NCBI GenBank assembly: GCA_000526435.1
Contig: JAGB01000001.1
Coordinates: forward strand, 248,001 to 312,000
Direction: 5' to 3'
From: Caldicoprobacter oshimai DSM 21659
GTDB taxonomy: Bacteria; Bacillota; Clostridia; Caldicoprobacterales; Caldicoprobacteraceae
Length of the DNA: 64,000 bases
In this document: positions 8,352 to 15,579 of the stretch, piece by piece
Layout of the letters: each line of letters begins with the position of its first letter
How positions within the stretch are numbered: the first letter of the stretch is position 1
Program-made: the position numbers and the translations under genes
Notes under the pieces: model-generated
What the model was told of the DNA's origin: nothing
The model's database searches: none
What the model saw: the letters and a program-made list of their open reading frames with translations, nothing else

Positions 8352-9949
8352 TGGGCCTCCTCCTTGACAGGGTCCTGATTCCTCCGGTCGATGTCTACGG
8401 CATATGTGCTGGTGGGCCTTCGCATCATGATCTGGCTGGACATACGTATAAGAAAATCTTTCCAGTCTTGGTGCCTCATAGGCGCCTGGGGGGTCATATA
8501 GCTTACCCCAAAGCTCTTTATGGTGACCAAATGCACGTTCAAAATGATGAAACCCAGTATGACGCCGTATATGCCCAGCAAAGCGGCTAAAATTATAAAA
8601 GGAAAGCGAAGTAGCCTTATGGCCATGGCGACGCTATACGAGGGAATGAGAAATGAAGCTATGGCAGTGATGGCCACCACAATGACCATAATGGGGCTGG
8701 TAATACCCGCTCTGACGGCCGCATCCCCTATAATCAAACCGCCTACTATACCTATGGTTTGGCCGATGGCCCGCGGCAGTCTTGCACCTGCTTCTCTGAG
8801 AAGCTCGAAGGTAATCTCCATAAGCAGGGCTTCAACAAATGCTGGAAATGGTACCGTTGCGCGGGTGGCAGCAATGGATATTGCCAGGTTGGTGGGAATA
8901 AAGCCTGGATGAAACGATACGATAGCTACATACAGCGCCGGAGTTAGCGATGCCAAAATGGCTCCGCTCCAGCGCAAGAGCCGGATGACGGAAGACAGTA
9001 CCCAGCGTTCGTAGTAATCTTCGGCGCTTTGAAAAAACTGATAGAATGTGGCAGGCACTATAAGGGCATAAGGACTGTTATCCATCAAGATGGCCACTCT
9101 GCCTTCTACCAGGCTGGCTACCGTCTTATCAGGACGTTCGGTAACCTCGATTTGAGGGAAGGAAGTAAGGTAGCTATCCTGAATATAATGTTCTAGCTGG
9201 CTGCTGTCCATAAAGATATCGACGTCTATCTGGCTAAGCCGCCGCTCTACCTCTTCCACCAGCTCCTGGTTGGCTATCCCTTTGATATACGCATAGGCCA
9301 CGTCAGTTTTGCCACGCCGGCCAACCTGAACGGTCTTAATCACCAAGTTTGGATCCTTGATCCTTCTTCTGAGCAGGGCGGTGTTTACCCTCAGCGTTTC
9401 GGTAAAGCCCTCCCGGGGTCCCCGAATTACGATTTCCGAGGGAGGCTCCTGTATGCCGCGCTGGGGCCAACCCCTGGCATTTGCTATGAGGATTTTGTCA
9501 AAACCCTCTACCATAACGGCCACTTCGCCTGACAAAACGCGCAAGAAAGCATCATCCAAAGTTTTCACTTCTTTGACTTCACCTATCGCCAATGCATGCA
9601 GCTTGACGACTTCAAATATCTTATCCGGCTGTATCGTCCGGTTCAGGCTGGTTTCCAGAAGGGCAATCTGATACATCATGGGTTTTAAAATCTGTTCGTT
9701 GATTATCGCCGTGTTCACCAGCCCATCGACATATACCAGAGCACACGGGATGCTCTGCGTCCCCAGGCTGAACTCGCGGAACACCACGTCGCTGCTGTCC
9801 TTCAAAAAAGCCTTGAACTTTTCTAAGTTTTTACTGACTTCCTTATCAAGCGTCAAATCAACCTGCTCTTCGCTCTTTAGCCTAGGCGGATTGTTTTCCT
9901 CCATCTTCTCTCTGTTTTTTGGATTCGGTTGACTGTCTATGTACTTCAT
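8348..9949 (-). CDS. gerKA: Germinant receptor A subunit, GerA family
   Basis: 533 residues: a soluble N-terminal domain of ~300 residues (FKAFLKDSSDVVFREF; IRGPREGFTETLRVNTALLR) and a membrane domain of four to five helices containing ALLMEITFELLREAGARLPR. The A subunit forms the oligomeric core of the receptor. It is the first gene of the A-B-C operon; GAGAGG lies nine bases before the ATG. A second operon at 56-60 kb carries a clear paralogue. Confidence 0.95.
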   Translation of the reverse strand: MKYIDSQPNPKNREKMEENNPPRLKSEEQVDLTLDKEVSKNLEKFKAFLKDSSDVVFREFSLGTQSIPCALVYVDGLVNTAIINEQILKPMMYQIALLETSLNRTIQPDKIFEVVKLHALAIGEVKEVKTLDDAFLRVLSGEVAVMVEGFDKILIANARGWPQRGIQEPPSEIVIRGPREGFTETLRVNTALLRRRIKDPNLVIKTVQVGRRGKTDVAYAYIKGIANQELVEEVERRLSQIDVDIFMDSSQLEHYIQDSYLTSFPQIEVTERPDKTVASLVEGRVAILMDNSPYALIVPATFYQFFQSAEDYYERWVLSSVIRLLRWSGAILASLTPALYVAIVSFHPGFIPTNLAISIAATRATVPFPAFVEALLMEITFELLREAGARLPRAIGQTIGIVGGLIIGDAAVRAGITSPIMVIVVAITAIASFLIPSYSVAMAIRLLRFPFIILAALLGIYGVILGFIILNVHLVTIKSFGVSYMTPQAPMRHQDWKDFLIRMSSQIMMRRPTSTYAVDIDRRNQDPVKEEAQ

Positions 9950-9982
9950 AACGGTTATCCTCTCGCTTTAAATTGTTTGTTT

Positions 9983-9998
9983 CTCAGCATTTGCTGAG
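9983..9998 (-). repeat. Perfect 16-bp palindrome upstream of gerKA
   Basis: CTCAGCATTTGCTGAG lies about 35 bases upstream of the gerKA start. It could be an operator half-site pair or a leader hairpin; no second copy was seen at the other receptor operon. Confidence 0.45.
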
Positions 9999-10076
9999 TA
10001 CAATACAAGCTTTTTTAAAGTCACTATCATTCTAAGTAATAGAATACACAAATGAGGATTATTTATTCAGCACAAT

Positions 10077-10112
10077 AAAAAACAGCAGGACCTTTGTAAT
10101 CCTGCTGTTTTT
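10077..10112 (-). terminator. Terminator of the DUF1015 gene (bidirectional shape)
   Basis: AAAAACAGCAGGA...TCCTGCTGTTTTT, a 13-bp stem with a nine-base loop and T-tracts on both strands, just after the DUF1015 stop codon. Confidence 0.85.
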
Positions 10113-10126
10113 AAAATCACTATGAA

Positions 10127-11452
10127 TTAAAACTTGTTTATTACTAACCCGGTCAATAGCTTGGGATAAAAATAAGTGGATTTTTGCGGCATCTTCTCCC
10201 CTGCCAGCGAAACTTCTTTGACTTGCTTGACAGATGTGGGGTTGACGAAAAAGGCCATTTGGCAATTGCCCTCTTCTACCCACGTTACTCCTTCTGTCAA
10301 GTCATGGGTATAAGTGATAAACTCTTGGTTTGCTATCTGCTCCTTCCCTATTCCCAAAAGGGGTTCAAGAAGCAAGGTATGAAGTATGGTCACGTCCAAA
10401 CTCCTATATGACATATCGTGCTCGGGCAGACGCTCACTGATTATTTCAATGTCTTTGAGCGCCAGTACATGGCAGCTCTTCAAATTGCCATCGTAAAACA
10501 CGAAGGTATGGCTACCTTTTTTGGTAAGTAAGCTGTCCATCTCCTCTGCCCGCTGCTTCAAGGTGCGGCCGGAGAATAGGTGTTCCTCAATGACAAAATC
10601 CCTGGATGCATTCTGCAGAAATTCTTCTTTGGAAAAATTCTTAATACCGTTTATCACTCGATGGGTAGGAAGTATTATCAGCCCAGGATCTTCCATCTCT
10701 ACCATCATCATCATTACGAAGTTATAAAGCTCATCGCCGGTATGGTGTGGGTTTTGTTTCATGCGCTCGTTGCGGTACGTGAGGGCGGTCTCGTACCGGT
10801 GGTGGCCATCTGCAATGTAAAGCTTCTTGTCTGCCATGCTCTCTTGAATTTGAGCTATTATCGAGGCATCCGACACAACCCAAAGCCTTTCAATAATCCC
10901 CTGGATAGCTTCCACTTCAATGTCAGGCGAATTTGCATCCGTATACTGTTTAAGCAACATCGGGATTGTCTTTTCAGGGTCGTCATAAAGCGCAAATATC
11001 TGGCTGAAATTGGCTTCACAGGCTCGCATAAGCTGTAACCTATCGGCCTTGGGTTTAGAAAGGGTATTCTCATGCGGCAGTATGACGCCCCTTGAGAACT
11101 CCTCCAGCCTTACCAATCCTACAAATCCTGTCCGGGTATACGTATTGCCGTTTGGAAGGCTGAACTGCTGCTGATAAATGTAGAATGAAGGCTGCTTTTC
11201 TTGAACCAATATTTGATTCTCGAGCCACTCCTTTAAATATCGAGCAGCCCTGGTGTATTTATTGTTGTATTCATCATCCCCCGGCTCTTCCTTCCCCAGC
11301 TCTAAGCGAATGATATTATATTCGCTCATTTGGTAGAACCGGTCCTGTTCTGCTGGCGATATTACATCGTAAGGAGGAGTCATGACTTTCGACAAGTCGC
11401 TTATTTTGCTGGTATTATAACGTAAGCCTTTGAAAGGTATAACCTGTGCCAT
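10127..11452 (-). CDS. DUF1015 family protein
   Basis: 441 residues matching the DUF1015 family, which is widespread in Clostridia and other anaerobes. Recognisable pieces are the N-terminal VIPFKGLRYN...VMTPPYDVISPAEQ, the central YIADGHHRYETALTYRNE and NFVMMMMVEMEDPGLIILPTHR. The conserved HHRYETA segment suggests a catalytic or nucleotide-binding role, but no activity is established that I can name. Monocistronic, flanked by its own terminator. Confidence 0.85.
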   Translation of the reverse strand: MAQVIPFKGLRYNTSKISDLSKVMTPPYDVISPAEQDRFYQMSEYNIIRLELGKEEPGDDEYNNKYTRAARYLKEWLENQILVQEKQPSFYIYQQQFSLPNGNTYTRTGFVGLVRLEEFSRGVILPHENTLSKPKADRLQLMRACEANFSQIFALYDDPEKTIPMLLKQYTDANSPDIEVEAIQGIIERLWVVSDASIIAQIQESMADKKLYIADGHHRYETALTYRNERMKQNPHHTGDELYNFVMMMMVEMEDPGLIILPTHRVINGIKNFSKEEFLQNASRDFVIEEHLFSGRTLKQRAEEMDSLLTKKGSHTFVFYDGNLKSCHVLALKDIEIISERLPEHDMSYRSLDVTILHTLLLEPLLGIGKEQIANQEFITYTHDLTEGVTWVEEGNCQMAFFVNPTSVKQVKEVSLAGEKMPQKSTYFYPKLLTGLVINKF

Positions 11453-11551
11453 ATTTCGTACACCCCTATATATTTTTTTAATAAGCTCATTTTATATTAT
11501 CTTAGGGGTGTCGTCAAGAAGATGAAACAGGCTATACTCGATACCCACGGC

Positions 11552-12172
11552 TTATTCCCTGTCCCTCAAGCTATTGAGGTAGTCAATGAGGTCTGAGGCC
11601 TCCTGTTTGGTCAGCGCTTTGCTTTCGGTCTTGTGATACCGCTGCTGCAGTATTTCTTTCATCTGGGCTTCAGAGTATCCAAGTGCATTGTATATGGCAT
11701 ATATTGCTCTTTTCTGTGCCTCGGTGATCGGTTCCTCACGGGGAGGAGCTTTTGCTTCCCTTGCCTTGGCCTCCACTGGGCTATCCACTATATTCTCCCC
11801 TTCTTCCAGTTCGGGCGCAAACTGTGTACCGTATCCCAAAGCCGCCAATGCACGCCCATAGGCCTTGGTATATGCCTTTTCTATATAATCTTCAAAATCA
11901 TCTCCGGTCTCAGACCCTACGCCTATCTCCACATTTCCTTTGCTATCGGTCACCTCAAGCTCATAATAGGCAAACTTGTTGTGAGGGTCTATGATCTTAT
12001 CGCGTATGACAGTCTTGGTGCCCTGTTTGTTTTCATCGCGAAACCATACCATCCGCCACTTGACCTCCAGATAATCGGCATAGTCGGTCTCCCAGCTGTT
12101 GGCCTTGGGGTTCCAGCGACGGATGGGTAGTTTGGTTAAGTGCTCTTCTGGATTGAATGTTCCGCTGTCCAT
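11552..12172 (-). CDS. Rad52/Sak-like single-strand annealing protein candidate
   Basis: 206 residues from the chosen ATG (12172). The core LEVKWRMVWFRDE ... DYIEKAYTKAYGRALAALG followed by YGTQFAPELEEGE matches a group of phage-like proteins in Firmicutes with a Rad52/Sak-type single-strand annealing domain. The C-terminal ITEAQKRAIYAIYNALGY...ALTKQEASDLIDYLNSL is the small helical tail often found on phage annealing and ssDNA-binding proteins. Expected role: binding and annealing single-stranded DNA. No recT exonuclease partner, integrase or other phage gene is nearby, so this is a lone chromosomal copy. The start is uncertain: AAAGGAG lies 12 bases upstream, and the frame stays open for 30 more codons. 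Confidence 0.6.
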   Translation of the reverse strand: MDSGTFNPEEHLTKLPIRRWNPKANSWETDYADYLEVKWRMVWFRDENKQGTKTVIRDKIIDPHNKFAYYELEVTDSKGNVEIGVGSETGDDFEDYIEKAYTKAYGRALAALGYGTQFAPELEEGENIVDSPVEAKAREAKAPPREEPITEAQKRAIYAIYNALGYSEAQMKEILQQRYHKTESKALTKQEASDLIDYLNSLRDRE

Positions 12173-12262
12173 TTCGCATCGATGCTCCTTTACTTTTTTG
12201 TATTTATTATGTGAAGATATATATGAAAAAACACTGATATATTTATGGAAACGATGGAACAA

Positions 12263-12607
12263 TCAATCCAGCACAATGACAGCGAGTAACTCCAGCGGTT
12301 CATCGCCGCAGTTTTCAACCGAATGACCTTTTCCACCACCTGTAAACATTGCATCCCCTGCTTGTACATAATGTGTAGTACCATTGTCGTCAACCTTGCC
12401 CCTGCCTTTCAAGAAATAGAACATCTCGGTCTCATTGGCGTGTTGATGGAATCCTATGGAGCACCCTTTTTCCAGAGTTATTTTTGCAAAAAGCCGGGTC
12501 TTGGCGGGCAGCTGCTCTTTCCCTATATGCGTGATCTTGACAGTACCATTTCCTCCCCTCATCCGCTCTCTAAGCTCGACTTCCATCTCATGGGCTTTAA
12601 TTATCAT
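12263..12607 (-). CDS. Single-domain cupin protein
   Basis: 114 residues. The two cupin motifs are visible as FHQHANETEMFYFLKGRG (His-x-His, Glu metal ligands) and the later GDAMFTGGGKGHSVEN (His ligand). Such small cupins bind a divalent metal and serve as isomerases, dioxygenases or sugar sensors; the substrate cannot be told. ATG at 12607 is preferred over 12613 because GGGAGG sits six bases upstream of it and directly abuts the other. The gene lies 90 bases upstream of the annealing-protein gene and may share its transcript. Confidence 0.8.
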   Translation of the reverse strand: MIIKAHEMEVELRERMRGGNGTVKITHIGKEQLPAKTRLFAKITLEKGCSIGFHQHANETEMFYFLKGRGKVDDNGTTHYVQAGDAMFTGGGKGHSVENCGDEPLELLAVIVLD

Positions 12608-12944
12608 ATACATCCTCCCTTTCCCTATTTTTGAAAATATTTAAACTAAATCCTGTTAGACAGCAGGCTGGCCAGCTGCTTCATTCATTAGTTATACAGA
12701 TTTTTGGAAAGACGGCACAGTACCCTCAACAGCTTATATGTTTGCCTATCGCACCTGGTATGGTTTTCTGGGTTTCTTACATTAGCCATCACCTTAAAAA
12801 ATATTTTATCACATTTTTAGCAATTCATCTCCGTCTTGTAGAAGTTTAAGTATTTTTTACCGTAAAGCGAGTAAAGACAGCTGTTCTGATTATAAAAAAA
12901 TCGATCAGGTTTGTTATAAAAAATTTTAAAGGACAGCGTATAAA
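12608..12944. other. AT-rich intergenic region upstream of the hairpin RNA
   Basis: No gene recognised. It contains CTGGCCAG within a GC-rich stretch at ~12660 and AT-rich DNA towards 12930 that could hold the promoter of the downstream RNA and, on the other strand, of the cupin gene. I could not settle on a -35/-10 pair. Confidence 0.3.
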
Positions 12945-13367
12945 CCGTTTCGAACTGGTTAACATAAATAGCGAAGGGTACGTAACGGTTGAGCCCAGAC
13001 TCATATACGCTCGGACGGGGCGTATATGGGTCGGCCAAAGATTGCATACAGGTCGCGTCAGGCCTGTATGCAGTCGGCGGGCAGATCCCGTGTGGCGGGG
13101 AAAAGTTTTATTGCAGTCGTATCTTTTATGATTGCAATAAGATTCCAACCTGTCACACGGGGTCGAGCGAAGATCATACAGGGTGCCGAAGGTCATTGTT
13201 GTACTAACGGTTCTGTGCAGCCGAGAGGTTGTACAGGGCTGTACAGGCATCCTGTATGGTCGAACGAACCATCACGACAGGTGATGACCTGTTTGGCCAT
13301 GGTCTGAAGGTTACGGCTGGTTCGTGCTGTAGGATCATGGCTGGATAGTAAGTTACCTGTCGTGGTG
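12945..13367 (+). ncRNA. Unassigned large structured RNA: chain of related long hairpins
   Basis: No protein gene fits here, but five consecutive long stems are present. H1: 12998-13010 with 13020-13032 (13 bp). H2: 13040-13054 with 13061-13075 (15 bp, six-base loop). H3: 13084-13094 with 13154-13164, holding an inner 15-bp stem 13106-13120/13128-13142. H4: 13172-13187 with 13246-13261 (16 bp), stacked on 13214-13222/13237-13245. H5: 13270-13284 with 13353-13367 (15 bp), holding 13295-13304/13333-13342 and 13312-13317/13326-13331. AACCGTT/AACGGTT (12944-12990) may form a stem before H1. About 14 positions are U-G pairs when read on the plus strand and would be A-C mismatches on the minus strand, so the plus strand is the transcript. 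H1-H4 begin GAYY and end RGUC, and short similar linkers follow each stem. I match it to no known RNA class. Confidence 0.7.
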
Positions 13368-13544
13368 CAAGGTAGATCGTTACGTGCTCTTTTGTTTTTG
13401 TGGCTCCTCGCATATAGTCATCGTCGGCCTTATTATTGTATCGGAATTTACCCCTGAACCATTTAGGAATAAAAAAGTAGTATCTGAAAAATATTATTTT
13501 TACAGCCTTAGCGCTGCCAAACAAGAATATAATGAGGTGGAAGG

Positions 13545-14666
13545 ATGCGCAAATTAGCTCCTTTATTCCTGGTTGTCATTTTATTGTTAACAACTTCCAT
13601 TTATCCCGTCAACGCTGATGATTGGTATCAAAGTGAACCGGATCATTTTACCGTATATCTTCCAGATGGAACCGTTCTCTTCAAAATTGGAATGAGGGTA
13701 TATGTAGACGACGAATACATCAGCCAAGATAATAAAAAATACAGGATTATAAAAGTTGACGTTTCAGATAAAACCGCCATAGCTGAGTTTGTAGAAGATG
13801 TTGAACTACCGGATGTTTCGGATATATCCTTTAATTCATATATACCGACTTTGGCGCAGAATGAAAACAGGACCATAGGGATCTATTGTACACACTCCGA
13901 TGAATCATATCTACCATCAGATGGATCAGCCAGCATAAGAGCAAATGGAGGTATATTGGATGTTGCCAAAAAATTGGGAGAAGAATTTGAAAATAGGGGG
14001 GTAAAAACCGTGGTTAATACAACCCCCCACGACCCTCATGATGCAGGAGCATACAGGCGTTCCAGACGGACAGCTTTTAAAATAATAAAAGACCACAGCC
14101 CGGCTGCCCTTTTTGACGTACACAGGGATTCAGTCCCGAAGGAAGAATATATAACGAGATTGAACGGAAAGGAAATTACCAGAATACGCATTGTGGTGGG
14201 GAGGAGTAACCAAAACCGCGAAGTAAATGAATCATTCGCATATCGCATAAAAGCGGTCGCTGACAAACGGTATCCAGGCCTTATAAAAGACATCTTTATG
14301 GGCAAAGGAAATTATAATCAAGAGCTTCATCCTCGCTCCCTACTTTTGGAATTTGGGACATACAACCATATGAAAGAGAGAGCATTAAGAGCAACTTCAT
14401 TTTTTGCTGAAGTTGCAGATATAGCGCTCTTTGGTGGTACCGTCCGAAATGAAGAGACACGACAGAAAGAAAAAGTTCCCCAACTTGCAAAGGAAAACAC
14501 CGGCGCTGGAAAAGGAATACTGTTTTTGTTCCTTTTTGTCATCTTCGGAGGAGGTGCTTTCTTTTTCTTGAGCTACGGGAAAGAAGAGGCATGGGAAAAG
14601 ATTCAAGCTGCGAAAAACCTTGTTTTAGCTATAAAGGAGAGCATTGCAAGCCTTTTCCGCAAGTGA
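13545..14666 (+). CDS. SpoIIP-family peptidoglycan amidase/endopeptidase
   Basis: 373 residues: signal peptide (1-24), a ~90-residue extracytoplasmic domain, then a SpoIIP-type catalytic domain. Motifs are IYCTHSDESY (zinc ligand candidates His117, Glu120), HDPHDAGAYRRSRRT (162-176), FDVHRDS (His193) and LLLEFGTYNH. A second hydrophobic segment (about 327-345) near the C-terminus would anchor it from that end, unlike classic SpoIIP with a single N-terminal anchor. SpoIIP cleaves septal peptidoglycan during engulfment; this shorter relative may act in engulfment or another wall-remodelling step. GAGGTGGAAGG precedes the ATG. It lies 178 bases after the structured RNA on the same strand. Confidence 0.8.
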   Translation: MRKLAPLFLVVILLLTTSIYPVNADDWYQSEPDHFTVYLPDGTVLFKIGMRVYVDDEYISQDNKKYRIIKVDVSDKTAIAEFVEDVELPDVSDISFNSYIPTLAQNENRTIGIYCTHSDESYLPSDGSASIRANGGILDVAKKLGEEFENRGVKTVVNTTPHDPHDAGAYRRSRRTAFKIIKDHSPAALFDVHRDSVPKEEYITRLNGKEITRIRIVVGRSNQNREVNESFAYRIKAVADKRYPGLIKDIFMGKGNYNQELHPRSLLLEFGTYNHMKERALRATSFFAEVADIALFGGTVRNEETRQKEKVPQLAKENTGAGKGILFLFLFVIFGGGAFFFLSYGKEEAWEKIQAAKNLVLAIKESIASLFRK

Positions 14667-14809
14667 ACCCTGCCGTTAAAAGTTTGAGCAGTGCATGGTG
14701 AAACGGTATTATTAAATTTGAAACAAATATAGCAACTCTCAAAGCGGTAGCATATCATAGATTAATGTAATGTCTTTGTTTGCTAATACGCTGGGAGGAG
14801 GATCAAACT

Positions 14810-15034
14810 GTGGTATGTAGAAGGAGGATTTTGCGCATAGGCAACTGGGGTGATGATGTCGCCATTTTGCAGAATACACTTGCCAGCCTGGATTATTACA
14901 CCGGACCCATCGACGGAATTTTTGGCCCCCTCACACGCCAAGCGGTTATGAGGCTTCAGGCCGATAATGGGCTGGTACCCGATGGAATAGTAGGCCCCCT
15001 CACCTATAACGTCATTGATCAATTGGTGCCTTAA
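14810..15034 (+). CDS. Small peptidoglycan-binding domain protein
   Basis: 74 residues, almost entirely one PG_binding_1 repeat: GNWGDDVAILQNTLASLDYY, GPIDGIFGPLTRQAVMRLQ, GLVPDGIVGPLTYNVI. There is no signal peptide, so it may act inside the cell or after mother-cell lysis. GTG at 14810 is chosen because GGGAGGAGG lies eight bases upstream; a TTG at 14780 lacks a site. It follows the SpoIIP-like gene by 143 bases on the same strand and may be a stand-alone cell-wall targeting module. Confidence 0.7.
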   Translation: MVCRRRILRIGNWGDDVAILQNTLASLDYYTGPIDGIFGPLTRQAVMRLQADNGLVPDGIVGPLTYNVIDQLVP

Positions 15035-15264
15035 GTGAGCTAAATATTTCATTCCCGGTGCTTTGCTTTCTGCATGTCCAAGTACAATAAGTGCTTTCTG
15101 TTTTCCTTGTTGTATAGAATCCCTTATGTACTCGGGCATTTCCCATTCTGGTACTTCCCCGTAGATTATAACTTCCGGGTTCTCCTTTTGAATAACTTTT
15201 ATTGCCACATCGCCTTGGCCTCTATAGCCTGCCAGTAAAACTATACGATTGTTGAATTTACAAT
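15032..15264 (-). pseudogene. Fragment of a Nif3-like (DUF34) metal-binding protein
   Basis: The minus strand reads VLLAGYRGQGDVAIKVI, then EVIIYGEVPEWEMPEYIRDS, then KALIVLGHAESKAPGMKYLA. This corresponds to the C-terminal quarter of Nif3-like proteins (GEV...GH..SE.GMKYL). The rest is missing: upstream there is a stop and the toxin promoter, downstream the frame runs into antisense of the peptidoglycan-binding gene. It has no start codon of its own with a binding site, so I call it a relic. Confidence 0.6.
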
Positions 15265-15277
15265 TTTATGGTAAAAT
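15249..15277 (+). promoter_or_regulatory. Promoter of the type I toxin mRNA
   Basis: TTGTTG, 17 bases, TAAAAT. The predicted start (~15284) falls at the 5' arm of the inverted repeat that closes the toxin transcript. Confidence 0.65.
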
Positions 15278-15313
15278 ATAGACAAGGTAATCGGATACAG
15301 CAGGGTGCGGTTG

Positions 15314-15338
15314 CCACTTCCCCACAGAAGGGAGGTGG
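15314..15338 (+). promoter_or_regulatory. Hairpin masking the toxin ribosome-binding site
   Basis: CCACTTCCC (15314-15322) pairs with GGGAGGTGG (15330-15338), nine pairs with one U-G, burying the GGGAGG site of the toxin gene in a stem. This is a known way in which type I toxin mRNAs are kept untranslated. Confidence 0.75.
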
Positions 15339-15343
15339 TGCTT

Positions 15344-15475
15344 ATGATGAGCGTTTTCGAGGCGTTGTCCTTGATGATAACCTTCGGATTGCTTATCATA
15401 GCACTTTTGGAGTTCCTCTCCAAAAAGAAAATAACCACCCTCCTGGCCCAGGGTGGTTATAAATTCTTTAAATAG
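15344..15475 (+). CDS. BsrG/TxpA-like type I membrane toxin
   Basis: 43 residues, MMSVFEALSLMITFGLLIIA then LLEFLSKKK and a short polar tail. The pattern (Y/F)E(A/S)L-x2-M-x2-FG-x-LI followed by a lysine cluster is that of BsrG, TxpA and the holin-like toxin family, single-helix peptides that damage the cell envelope. Supporting signs: a masked ribosome-binding site, transcript ends that pair (CAAGGTAATCGG 15283-15294 with 15505-15516; GTGCGGTTGCC 15305-15315 with 15485-15495), and a convergent antisense RNA gene over the 3' end. ATG at 15344 or 15347 could start. Confidence 0.8.
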   Translation: MMSVFEALSLMITFGLLIIALLEFLSKKKITTLLAQGGYKFFK

Positions 15476-15520
15476 CCATCTCAGGGTAACCGCACTTTGC
15501 GGTGCCGATTACCTTGCTTA
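15418..15520 (-). ncRNA. Antisense antitoxin RNA of the type I module
   Basis: Reading the minus strand, TTTACT-16-TATAAT gives a promoter in 15526-15553. The transcript would run across the toxin 3' end and stop at ATAACCACCCT...AGGGTGGTTAT followed by TTTTCTTTTT (15418-15464). This yields a ~100-base RNA complementary to the toxin mRNA tail, the arrangement of SR4/bsrG and RatA/txpA. Confidence 0.65.
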
Positions 15521-15579
15521 TATTATTATATCATAAAACAATCAAAAGTAAACAATAATTTTACCAGAAGTTTCGCAAC

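Noticed and set aside
12945-13367. CRISPR array or integron attC sites
   Set aside because: Repeats are not identical, spacing is irregular, and no Cas or integrase genes are near; stem-length pairing with wobbles points to a folded RNA.
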